Origin: Bacteroidales bacterium
Lineage (GTDB): Bacteria > Bacteroidota > Bacteroidia > Bacteroidales > UBA12077
Assembly: GCA_030600865.1 (NCBI GenBank)
Contig: JAUVUS010000070.1
Span: forward strand, 1 to 9,064
Reading direction: 5' to 3'
Length of the DNA: 9,064 bases
Shown here: one piece after another, positions 1-6,111 of the stretch
Layout of the letters: every line of letters starts with the position of its first letter
Position numbering within the stretch: the first letter of the stretch is position 1
The notes under the pieces: model-generated
Databases searched by the model: none
Told to the model about the DNA's origin: nothing
What the model saw: the letters and a program-made list of their open reading frames with translations, nothing else
Made by a program: the position numbers and the translations under genes

Positions 1-417
1 CCTATAATTGACTTAATTATATTTTTGTTTCAGATATTTGTTCGCTTATGAATTTTTCTTACATCATGTACATTATTTGCACTTTTAATTATTTTGTTAT
101 CAGATACTTGTTGGTTGTTTCATTTTATTTACTAATTTACGATAATTTACGATAATTTACGATAATTTACGATAATTTACGAAAAGTTTTGGAAGATTTA
201 TATTACAGATATAGTTAAAAACAGGTAATTGATTATTCCATAATATTATTATTTTTTAAATGCGTGTAACAGTTACTAAGATATTTTTGTTTTTTTGTGG
301 TTCGTCAAATTCGCAAAGAAATATTTTCTGACATTTTGATAAGGCTAATTTCCAATTATCAATAGGTACTGTTTTACTTGGTTCAAAATGAATGTAAAAG
401 TTAATGTCAGATGATAA
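1..417. other. AT-rich non-coding stretch with a short tandem repeat
   Basis: I see no supportable gene here. The stretch is very AT-rich. It contains the 10-bp tandem array at 133-182 and a loose direct repeat of the pattern TGTTnCAGATAnTTGTT around 26-42 and 97-113. One TAnnTTTG-like element lies at 282-289, but it has no convincing upstream box. I looked between about 345 and 417 for the missing N-terminal part of the AlbA_2 domain of the broken gene that follows. No frame there gives a recognisable match, so that part seems to be gone rather than merely frameshifted. Confidence 0.6.
133..182. repeat. 10-bp tandem repeat array with phased AATTT tracts
   Basis: The unit GATAATTTAC occurs four times without change at 141-180. 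It is preceded by a partial unit (TAATTTAC, 133-140) and followed by GA. This places AATTT at 134, 144, 154, 164 and 174, exactly 10 bp apart, or about one helical turn. Short A/T tracts in phase with the helix are known to bend DNA, so the array is a candidate for intrinsic curvature. It could equally be a neutral slippage product. No gene overlaps it. Confidence 0.9.
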
Positions 418-1376
418 CATAAGAAAAAATCAGTAAAACAAATTGGGTTTATTAGAACTTTCAAAACAGCTTGGGAGTATTTTTCAAGTCTGCATGGCAC
501 TAAGTTCAATGTTTTTGTAAGCACCAAACAAGAAGTGTATAAGTTTGATGATAAAACCGTATTGGCTTTTTATGTTTCGGTACATAAGAATAAACCGGTA
601 TATTACAATAATCAGAGTAATACTTTCATTCGCCGAGGTAGTTCTGACCAAAGGGCAACACAAGAAGAAATTGACAGTATGTTACGTGACCGGGCTTTTG
701 GTACTAAAACTACAGAATTGGCATCAGGAACTAACCGTGATAATTTAAGCAATACAAAAAGCATTTTCCGGACTTTCGTATTGATTTATTGGAAGTTCCC
801 GGCACCTCCTATTCCGATGCGAAACAACGCTATACTTATCGTATTGAAGAACAGGAAAACTTATGGGAATACTATTTTGAATGCTTTGCCAGATTAAAGC
901 AAAAAGTTGATGTGCAATTTTCTCTTACAGCAGAAGGGTTTGGACAGGAACTATCTCCAGGGCTGGAAAGTATTCGTGAAGCACTGGTAAATATGCTGAT
1001 GCATACTGATTATTTTTCACCAGACTGCTCTCGCATACGAATATTTATCAACCATATTGAGTTTTATAATCCGGGTGGTTTACCCAAACCGTTCGAAGAG
1101 TTAAAAAGTAAGGATATTTCATTGCCACGCAATCTTATATTAGCAAAACTTTTCAGAATGGTAAGACTTGCTGAAAATGCCGGCTTTGGTTTCGATAAAA
1201 TTGATGATAACTGGAAAGCTTATAATTCAACACTTCCGGAATACGAATTCGATCTAGTTATTTTGGATTTTCATTTGGAATCAGCAGACAAGTTGGGTGA
1301 TAATCAATTGAAGATTTTAAAAGAGATTGAAAATGATAACACTATTAGTATTACTAACCTTTCTAAAGCCCTGTAA
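418..1376 (+). pseudogene. Broken AlbA_2 / HATPase_c_4 ATP-binding transcriptional regulator (COG2865-like)
   Basis: The remains of a regulator of the Schlafen AlbA_2 plus divergent ATPase type lie in two frames. Frame one is open from 418, after a stop at 415-417, to about 755. It carries the second half of an AlbA_2 domain, with the typical stretch FIRRGSSDQRATQEEID followed by DRAFGTK. Frame two takes over at about 756 with HFPDFRIDLLEVPGTSYSDA and then the ATPase-like region: ESIREALVNMLMHTDYFSP, IEFYNPGGLPKP, DISLPRN and LAENAGFGFDKI. In intact relatives several dozen residues separate AFGTK from the FRIDLLEVPG block. Here only about 25 codons do, so an internal deletion with a frame change is inferred near 745-765. 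The N-terminal half of AlbA_2 is absent. The C-terminal winged helix stops after its first helices (NQLKILKEIE...NLSKAL) at 1374-1376. Family intact length is about 450-500 residues from memory. Function is almost certainly lost. Confidence 0.85.
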
Positions 1377-1410
1377 TTTCATTGCAGTTATTTTAGTTTC
1401 TATAAATTTT

Positions 1411-1512
1411 TGAATGTCGAATATTGATCAACGAATGATGAATTCTGAAGTTTAAGATTATAAGCAAACTTACTTCTTAAATCAAAAATCGTTAATCGGT
1501 GTTCATTATTCA
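1411..1512. repeat. Large imperfect inverted repeat (arms about 45 nt)
   Basis: The left arm (about 1411-1454, beginning TGAATGTCGAATATTGATC) pairs with the right arm (about 1466-1512, ending GTTCATTATTCA) at about 70 percent of positions. G-U pairs would add more if the stretch were transcribed. Perfectly matching blocks include AACGA, GAAGT and the terminal TGAAT. The sequence between the arms is about 11 nt. Phrases of this kind (GAACACCGATTAACGATTT on the minus strand) are familiar to me from intergenic DNA of Bacteroidota, so this may be one copy of a dispersed palindromic repeat family. That is recollection and cannot be verified here. Confidence 0.6.
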
Positions 1513-1535
1513 GATTGTTTGTATCGAATTCTAAA

Positions 1536-1573
1536 ACTATGGATTTTCAATCCATAGTGGTTTATTTTTTTAT
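1536..1573 (+). terminator. Rho-independent terminator-like hairpin
   Basis: A perfect 10-bp stem, ACTATGGATT (1536-1545) with AATCCATAGT (1549-1558), closes a 3-nt TTC loop. It is followed by GG and a T-rich run at 1561-1571. It lies 160 bp after the broken regulator and before the dehydrogenase remnant. It could be the original terminator of whatever gene once ended here. The stem is only moderately GC-rich. Confidence 0.65.
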
Positions 1574-1603
1574 AATAAAATGTTATCACAATTAAATATT
1601 CAT

Positions 1604-1611
1604 TATATTTG
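1604..1611 (+). promoter_or_regulatory. Candidate Bacteroidota -7 element
   Basis: TATATTTG matches the Bacteroidota primary sigma factor -7 consensus TAnnTTTG exactly. No good TTTG box is visible 19-21 bp upstream (TGTT is nearest). It sits just after the terminator-like hairpin and about 105 bp upstream of the dehydrogenase remnant. It may be the surviving promoter of that locus, or a chance match in AT-rich DNA. Confidence 0.35.
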
Positions 1612-1716
1612 TGAAAAATAGTTCTTTTTAAAGCAGGATAATTTAGATATTTTTTGTATCATCAAGAGGACTTATCGAGGACTTGAAAAAACGCTTTTGT
1701 AAAATATTAGGAATGA

Positions 1717-2256
1717 GTGGGCTATTCTGAACTTTCAGTTCCCTCCCTATCCGATCGTTTTGTAGAAGTAATTATTAAAGAAGCCATGGAATACGGGCCT
1801 TTGCTTTTAAAAGATCTTGAAAACTATGAGTATCGTGCAAATATTATGTGGGCAGCAACAACGGCTTTAAACGGAATGACAAATTACGGGAGAAAAAATG
1901 GCGACTGGGGCGTACATGATATTGGCCATAATATTTCATATCTTTTCGATACACCTCACGGCGCAACACTTTCTATTGCTTATCCGGCATGGTTAAAACT
2001 TCAAAAAGAAAGAATTCCTGAACGAATTAAAAAATTAGGAAATCAGTTATTCGGAACAAATTCTGTAGATGAAACTATTGAAAATCTTGAAAAGTTTTTT
2101 AAATCTATTGACTGCCCTATAAAGCTATCAGATATTAACATTGGAAAAGAAAAACAAAAGGAAATTACTGAACAAATGCTTAAGAATAAAATAAATGGAA
2201 TGGTTCATGAATTTTCTGATGAAGACAGAATTAAAATTGTTAGTTTGATGATGTAA
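1717..2256 (+). pseudogene. C-terminal remnant of iron-containing alcohol dehydrogenase (butanol dehydrogenase / YqhD type)
   Basis: The 179 codons match the C-terminal helical, metal-binding half of the group III iron-containing alcohol dehydrogenases, which reduce aldehydes to alcohols with NAD(P)H. From the remnant's first codon, LSDRFVEVIIKE is at 11-22, ALNGMTNYG at 50-58, and the HDIGHNIS...TPHG segment at 67-82. H67 and H81 are 14 residues apart, as are the last two metal-binding histidines of E. coli YqhD (H267 and H281). The other two ligands (Asp and His in the preceding half) and the N-terminal nucleotide-binding fold with its GGGS motif are absent. About 200 residues are missing from a usual length of about 385. 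A TGA stop at 1714-1716 directly precedes the open frame, whose first usable start is GTG. The C-terminal end looks natural. A fragment lacking the cofactor domain cannot be a working dehydrogenase, so I call it a truncated remnant. Confidence 0.85.
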
Positions 2257-2307
2257 ACAATTATCAATAATAAATAATCAATAAACCATTTCAAAATTTG
2301 TGTTGTG

Positions 2308-2329
2308 AAGTTTAAGCTTTAACTTTTTT
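2308..2329 (+). terminator. Weak AT-rich terminator-like hairpin
   Basis: AAGTT (2308-2312) pairs with AACTT (2321-2325) and is followed by further T residues to 2329. The inner AAGCTT extends the pairing except for a T-T mismatch. It lies 52 bp after the dehydrogenase remnant and just before the promoter of the dipeptidase gene. The stem is short and AT-rich, so this is tentative. Confidence 0.3.
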
Positions 2330-2345
2330 ACTTTAAATATTTTTC

Positions 2346-2353
2346 TATTTTTG
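2346..2353 (+). promoter_or_regulatory. Candidate -7 element for the dipeptidase gene
   Basis: TATTTTTG fits the Bacteroidota TAnnTTTG consensus. It ends 48 bp before the ATG of the C69 dipeptidase, which implies a leader of roughly 40 nt. The -33 position (about 2321-2325) holds only a T-rich sequence and no clear TTTG. The downstream leader is extremely A-rich with no Shine-Dalgarno motif, as is usual for Bacteroidota. Confidence 0.45.
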
Positions 2354-2401
2354 TCAGACTTTATGTTTAAAAAATAATAAATAACAAATAATAAATTAAC
2401 T

Positions 2402-4075
2402 ATGAAAAAAACATTTTTAACTATTTCGTTAACTCTGCTATCAGTTCTACTGATAAATACAAGCTTTGCTTGTACAAACTTCTTAATCACCAAGGGTGCT
2501 TCAGCAGATGGCTCAACCATGATTACCTATGCTGCTGATTCTCATGTTTTATACGGAGAATTATACCATTGGCCTGCAGCTGATTACCCTGAAGGTACAA
2601 TGTTAAAAGTTTACGAATGGGATACCGGTGAATATTTATGTGAAATTGAACAGGTAAGTCATACCTATAATGTTATAGGTAATATTAATGAAAACCAGGT
2701 TGCTATTGGAGAAACTACTTATGGTGGTCGGTCTGAACTACGTGATACAACTGGTTTAATTGATTATGGAAGTTTAATTTATATTACATTACAAAGAGCA
2801 AGAACTGCCCGCGAAGCTATTAAAATAATGTCGAATCTTGTTAAAAAACATGGTTATTATAGCTCAGGAGAATCATTTTCAATATCGGATCCTAATGAAG
2901 TTTGGATTATGGAATTAATCGGAAAAGGCCCCGGTATTACAGGAGCTGTATGGGTTGCTCGTCAAATTCCTGACGGATATATTTCAGGTCATGCTAACCA
3001 TGCACGTATAACGACTTTCCCTTTCCAAAAAGAAAATAACTATAACGATCCAAATCAAACAACATATCATTCTCCTGATGTAATATCATTTGCGCGTGAA
3101 ATGGGATATTTTGATGGAAAAGATAAAGATTTTAGTTTCTCTGATATTTATGCTCCTCTTGATTTTGGTGGTGCCAGATTTTGTGAAGCACGTGTTTTTG
3201 CTGCCTTTAACAGAGTAAATAGCAACATGAGTCAATACCTTGATTATGCAATGGGGGAAAATCTTGAGAACAGAATGCCATTATGGGTTAAGCCTGATAA
3301 AAAATTATCTGTTCATGATGTAATGGGTTTAATGAGAGATTACTATCAGAATACACCTATGGACATGACAAAAGATGTTGGAGCCGGTCCATATAACTCA
3401 ATCGTTAGATGGAGACCTTTATACTGGAATGTTGATGGTGAGACTTATTTTAACGAAAGAGCGACTTCAACACAGCAAACTGGATTCTCATTTGTAACAC
3501 AAAGTCGTAACTGGTTGCCAGATCCTATTGGTGGAATTATTTGGTTTAGTGTTGACGATGCTTATTCGACTGTTTATAATCCAATGTATTGTGGTATGAC
3601 TGAAGTTCCTGAAACTTATGCTATAGGTAATGGATCAATAATGGAATATAGCGATAATGCTGCTTTCTGGGTATTTAACCAGGTTTCTAATTTTGCATAT
3701 ACAAGATATTATGCTATGATTCCAGAAATTCAAAAAGTTCAAGACAAACTTGAATTAGGATATATTGAACAAATAAAAGGTATTGATAAAACAGCTACTG
3801 AAATGTATAAAAACAATCCTGAACAAGCTGTTGCATTTATTACAAATTATTCAGTTGATCAGGGAAATAAAACTGTAAATACATGGAAAAAACTCTATGC
3901 TCACTTATTTACCAAGTTTATGGATGGCAATATAAAAGAAGCAAGACCTGTACCAGAAGGTAGTATATATGTTACTCCAAAAGTTGAACAACCCGGTTAT
4001 GGTGAAGAATGGTATAAACTCATTATCCAGGAAACAGGAGATAAATTTAAAGTAAAAGGTGAAGCCGGACACTAG
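2402..4075 (+). CDS. Secreted C69-family dipeptidase
   Basis: This 557-residue protein belongs to peptidase family C69 (PF03577, the Lactobacillus PepD group), N-terminal-nucleophile cysteine hydrolases that cleave dipeptides. Residues 1-23 form a Sec signal peptide: MKK, a hydrophobic core, then TSFA. The next residue, Cys24, begins CTNFLITKGASADGSTMIT, the family's N-terminal motif in which the cysteine is exposed by processing and acts as nucleophile. A true lipobox is lacking (SFA-C, with Phe at -2), so I read Cys24 as catalytic rather than lipidated. Further family-like stretches are NQVAIGETTYGGR, the SLIYITLQRARTAREAI helix and FSISDPNEVWIMELIGKGPG. The ATG at 2402 is chosen because it begins the signal peptide. 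The gene stands alone, with a candidate promoter at 2346-2353 and a terminator at 4126-4159. The frame is intact to TAG. A periplasmic or extracellular peptide-scavenging role is inferred; substrate preference cannot be read from sequence. Confidence 0.92.
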   Translation: MKKTFLTISLTLLSVLLINTSFACTNFLITKGASADGSTMITYAADSHVLYGELYHWPAADYPEGTMLKVYEWDTGEYLCEIEQVSHTYNVIGNINENQVAIGETTYGGRSELRDTTGLIDYGSLIYITLQRARTAREAIKIMSNLVKKHGYYSSGESFSISDPNEVWIMELIGKGPGITGAVWVARQIPDGYISGHANHARITTFPFQKENNYNDPNQTTYHSPDVISFAREMGYFDGKDKDFSFSDIYAPLDFGGARFCEARVFAAFNRVNSNMSQYLDYAMGENLENRMPLWVKPDKKLSVHDVMGLMRDYYQNTPMDMTKDVGAGPYNSIVRWRPLYWNVDGETYFNERATSTQQTGFSFVTQSRNWLPDPIGGIIWFSVDDAYSTVYNPMYCGMTEVPETYAIGNGSIMEYSDNAAFWVFNQVSNFAYTRYYAMIPEIQKVQDKLELGYIEQIKGIDKTATEMYKNNPEQAVAFITNYSVDQGNKTVNTWKKLYAHLFTKFMDGNIKEARPVPEGSIYVTPKVEQPGYGEEWYKLIIQETGDKFKVKGEAGH

Positions 4076-4125
4076 GAGGTTTAAGGCCTAGACTAATAAC
4101 TAAATACCGTAAAATATATAATATG

Positions 4126-4159
4126 AAAGAGCCGCTGATTTTCAGCGGCTTTTTTGTTT
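4126..4159 (+). terminator. Rho-independent terminator of the dipeptidase gene
   Basis: A 9-bp GC-rich stem, AGCCGCTGA (4130-4138) with TCAGCGGCT (4142-4150), has a TTT loop. It is followed by TTTTTGTTT and preceded by AAAG, which can extend the stem with A-T and G-U pairs. It lies about 50 bp after the dipeptidase stop codon and is the expected end of that transcript. Confidence 0.9.
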
Positions 4160-4200
4160 ACCCCAAACATTTTATACTGGATTTTTGTTATTAATATTAG

Positions 4201-4208
4201 TAAATTTG
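4201..4208 (+). promoter_or_regulatory. Candidate -7 element for the SRPBCC/GyrI-like gene
   Basis: TAAATTTG matches TAnnTTTG and lies 26 bp before the ATG at 4235. A partial -33 box (ACTG, 4176-4179) is 21 bp upstream. The position between the preceding terminator and the start codon supports it as this gene's own promoter, giving a leader of about 20 nt. Confidence 0.5.
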
Positions 4209-4234
4209 ATACAAATCTTTTAAATCCATAAATC

Positions 4235-5242
4235 ATGAAATTCTTAAAATGGCTTGGCATAATTATCTTAATTATTATTGCCCTTTTCTTAATTATTCCT
4301 TTGTTTTTACCTTCAGATTTTTACGTTGAGAAATCCGCTGTTGTGGAAAAACCAGTTAATATTGTTTTTCAAACTGCTGTCGATATGAACCAAAGAGCAA
4401 AATGGGATCCATGGATTGAGACAGATCCTGAAGCAGAAATGAATATTCAAATGACACCTGAAGTGATTGGTTCCGGGTATTCATGGAAAGGAGAGGTAAT
4501 CGGAGAAGGTAAAATTACAATTAAAGAATTTGTACCAAATGAACTAATAAAATCTAAAATTGAATTTATTGCACCTCAAAGTATGGAGGCGGATGTTATA
4601 TGGAACTTTATTAAAACAGATGAAGGCACTAAAATAATTTGGGCTCTTGAAGGAACCTTATCTTATCCTATAGAAAAATGGTTTGGATTGCTTATGGATA
4701 AATCCTTAGGTTCGCAGTTTGAAAAAGGTTTAAGCAATTTTAAATCACTAGTTGAAAGCTTACCGGATTTGACCGGACGAACTGGTGAAATTCAGGAAAC
4801 ATATTTTGAAGGCTTACTTGCTGTAACAATAAAAGAGCAGTGTGCAATGAATAAATTAAGTAGTAAAATGTTTGATATGTACACAACTCTTATGGCTTAT
4901 TTAAAGAATAATAATATTGAAATAACAGGATCTCCATTCGCTATTTACCATGCATGTAAAGTTGAAGGACATACAATGCTTGAATGCGGACTTCCGGTTA
5001 ATAAAAAAATAGCAGGAAAAGAAAATATAAAATTTATTGAATTACCTGCCAGCAAAACTATAATGGCATCACATTTTGGACATTTCAATACTGTTAAAAC
5101 AACTTACGGAGCACTGCAAAAGTATATAAGCGAAAATAATTTAGAAGTTACTGGTTCGCCCTGGGAAGTTTATATTACAGATCCTATGCAAGAGCCTGAT
5201 CAAAGTAAATGGGAAACAAGAGTATATTTTCCAATAAAGTAA
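4235..5242 (+). CDS. Membrane-anchored SRPBCC plus GyrI-like effector-binding protein
   Basis: This is a 335-residue two-domain protein. Residues about 5-26 are one strongly hydrophobic helix (LGIIILIIIALFLIIPLFL) that should anchor it in the inner membrane or act as an uncleaved signal. Residues about 30-178 resemble the SRPBCC/START-like fold: VEKSAVVEKPVNIVFQTAVD, then KWDPWIETDP, SGYSWKGEVIGEGKITI and a terminal helix FEKGLSNFKSLVE. This fold usually binds lipids or other hydrophobic ligands. Residues about 182-334 resemble the GyrI-like / AraC effector-binding domain, with SPFAIYH, MLECGLPV and SPWEVYITDP. That domain binds amphipathic small molecules or acts as an inhibitor. No DNA-binding domain is present. 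The gene is monocistronic between a terminator upstream and a weak hairpin downstream. Ligand sensing or sequestration at the membrane is inference; the family has no firm role that I know of. The start is fixed by the anchor helix. Confidence 0.85.
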   Translation: MKFLKWLGIIILIIIALFLIIPLFLPSDFYVEKSAVVEKPVNIVFQTAVDMNQRAKWDPWIETDPEAEMNIQMTPEVIGSGYSWKGEVIGEGKITIKEFVPNELIKSKIEFIAPQSMEADVIWNFIKTDEGTKIIWALEGTLSYPIEKWFGLLMDKSLGSQFEKGLSNFKSLVESLPDLTGRTGEIQETYFEGLLAVTIKEQCAMNKLSSKMFDMYTTLMAYLKNNNIEITGSPFAIYHACKVEGHTMLECGLPVNKKIAGKENIKFIELPASKTIMASHFGHFNTVKTTYGALQKYISENNLEVTGSPWEVYITDPMQEPDQSKWETRVYFPIK

Positions 5243-5264
5243 AATGTAAATATCAATAAACAAC

Positions 5265-5287
5265 CTACCCTCTAAGAAGGTAGTTTT
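5265..5287 (+). terminator. Probable terminator of the SRPBCC/GyrI-like gene
   Basis: CTACC (5265-5269) pairs with GGTAG (5279-5283). TC/GA pairs continue the stem beyond one C-A mismatch, leaving a TAA loop. TTTT follows at 5284-5287. It lies 23 bp after the stop codon. The stem is modest and the T run short, so it is probable rather than certain. Confidence 0.5.
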
Positions 5288-5322
5288 CAGTTAACAATAA
5301 AACATCAGCCATCGCATTGTCT

Positions 5323-5393
5323 ATTATACCAAGTTAATATCAAAAAATAATTCAATTTATTTATCAGACATTTAAAAATTAATTTGGTATTAT
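5323..5393. repeat. Inverted repeat with 13-bp stem
   Basis: ATACCAAGTTAAT (5326-5338) pairs with ATTAATTTGGTAT (5378-5390) over 13 positions, one of them G-T. Beyond one mismatch, two more pairs follow (5323-5324 with 5392-5393). The intervening sequence is 39 bp and AT-rich. No T run follows, so it is not a classic terminator. It may be the ends of a tiny non-autonomous element, a structured RNA, or a protein-binding site. Confidence 0.65.
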
Positions 5394-5523
5394 GGCTTTT
5401 ATAGTCAATTAAGAATATTTAAAATATTATTATTTTCAAGCCCTATTCGCAAATTACTTACAATACTATAAATTCCTATATATCAAAACATTAATAAAGT
5501 TAAAATCTTAATCAAGATAATAT

Positions 5524-5554
5524 TTTGCTGGTTATTAAATTATTAAGATATTTG
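5524..5554 (+). promoter_or_regulatory. Candidate distal rplS promoter
   Basis: TTTG (5524-5527), a 19-bp spacer, then GATATTTG (5547-5554) match the Bacteroidota pattern TTTG-N19-TAnnTTTG with one mismatch (G for the first T of the -7 box). Use of this site would give a leader of about 125 nt that includes the palindrome at 5571-5588. Confidence 0.4.
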
Positions 5555-5570
5555 CATTCCGAAAAGCGAT

Positions 5571-5588
5571 AGATATTTTGAAATATCT
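5571..5588. repeat. Palindrome AGATATTT-TG-AAATATCT
   Basis: Two perfectly complementary 8-bp arms flank a 2-bp centre, about 100 bp upstream of rplS and between its two candidate promoters. The symmetry suits an operator for a dimeric regulator or a small hairpin in a long leader. In such AT-rich DNA chance is also possible. Confidence 0.55.
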
Positions 5589-5633
5589 GGCAATTTTTAA
5601 ATAAAAAAATTATTAGTTATCAAAAAATATTCG

Positions 5634-5641
5634 TAATATTG
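5634..5641 (+). promoter_or_regulatory. Candidate proximal rplS promoter element
   Basis: TAATATTG differs from TAnnTTTG at one position and is followed directly by CGCTCTG. It lies 45 bp before the rplS ATG, a usual leader length. No clear TTTG box is seen at the -33 position. Confidence 0.4.
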
Positions 5642-5686
5642 CGCTCTGTTAAAATCGAATACAAAATTTAAAAATAGTATATCAGG

Positions 5687-6034
5687 ATGGATTTAATGAA
5701 AGTTGTTGAAAATGAATTCGCTGTAAAAAAGGAGTTTCCTGAATTTAAAGCTGGCGATACTGTTACTGTTCACTATAAAATTAAAGAGGGTAACAAAGAA
5801 AGAATCCAAAATTACAAAGGTGTAGTTCTTCAAAGAAAAAGTCCCGGACATAATGAAACTTTTACGGTAAGAAAAATTTCAGGAGGTATTGGTGTTGAAA
5901 GAATATTTCCGGTAAATTCTCCATTTATTGAAGAAATTGAAGTTAACAAACATGGTAGAGTTCGTAGAGCAAGAATTTTCTACCTACGTAGTTTAACCGG
6001 TAAAAAAGCAAGAATTAAAGAAAAGAGATTCTAA
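5687..6034 (+). CDS. rplS: 50S ribosomal protein L19
   Basis: This 115-residue protein matches bacterial L19 along its full length. L19 is a large-subunit protein at the interface with the 30S subunit. Recognisable stretches are [20 protein letters not shown] (20-39), [15 protein letters not shown] (40-54), [17 protein letters not shown] (59-75), [13 protein letters not shown] (78-90) and the basic tail [20 protein letters not shown] (93-112). Length is normal for the family (about 115). The ATG at 5687 (MDLMKVVE) is preferred over the in-frame ATG at 5696 because Bacteroidota L19 proteins usually begin MDLI or similar. AGGA immediately before the ATG is too close to act as a normal ribosome-binding site. 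The usual partners rpsP, rimM and trmD are not adjacent, so rplS stands alone here, ending at the shared terminator 6053-6096. Confidence 0.97.
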   Translation: MDLMKVVENEFAVKKEFPEFKAGDTVTVHYKIKEGNKERIQNYKGVVLQRKSPGHNETFTVRKISGGIGVERIFPVNSPFIEEIEVNKHGRVRRARIFYLRSLTGKKARIKEKRF

Positions 6035-6052
6035 ATCTAATTTCTATCATAT

Positions 6053-6096
6053 AAAAAAAACCTTCCTCCCGATATCGGGACTGGAAGGTTTTTTTA
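6053..6096. terminator. Bidirectional terminator between rplS and the AsmA gene
   Basis: A 13-bp outer stem pairs 6054-6066 (seven A then CCTTCC) with 6083-6095 (GGAAGG then seven T). Inside it is a second perfect palindrome, TCCCGATATCGGGA (6067-6080). A run of A (6053-6060) on one side and of T (6089-6095) on the other makes it work on both strands. It serves rplS on plus and the AsmA gene, which stops at 6112, on minus. Confidence 0.95.
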
Positions 6097-6111
6097 TATA
6101 TATATTTTACT

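Larger units (their letters stand above)
5288..5686. other. Non-coding region upstream of rplS
   Basis: About 400 bp without a supportable gene. All frames are broken by stops and no tRNA-like fold was noticed. It holds the inverted repeat at 5323-5393, two candidate promoters (5524-5554 and 5634-5641) and the palindrome at 5571-5588. The length is notable for a stretch preceding a ribosomal protein gene. Confidence 0.6.

Noticed and set aside
133..182. CRISPR array or plasmid iteron origin
   Set aside because: The units are 10 bp with no spacers, and no Cas or replication gene is present.
282..289. TATTTTTG promoter-like match
   Set aside because: No upstream box and no intact gene follows; such matches are frequent in DNA this AT-rich.
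345..527. 60-codon minus-strand open frame
   Set aside because: It lies opposite the broken regulator, has no recognisable domain, and is explained by the AT-rich antisense strand.
545..748. 67-codon plus-strand open frame inside the AlbA_2 remnant
   Set aside because: It is a shadow frame; the overlapping frame gives clear AlbA_2 sequence.
2402..2473. Lipoprotein reading of the dipeptidase N-terminus (Cys24 as lipid attachment)
   Set aside because: The residues before the cysteine (SFA) do not fit a lipobox, and the cysteine is the expected nucleophile of family C69.
2278..2520. 80-codon minus-strand open frame over the dipeptidase promoter and signal peptide
   Set aside because: It is antisense to a confidently identified gene start and its low-complexity sequence matches no family.
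4073..4080. TAGGAGGT, a perfect Shine-Dalgarno-like sequence overlapping the dipeptidase stop codon
   Set aside because: No open frame begins at a suitable distance. The only ATG nearby (4123) would read 24 codons through the terminator.
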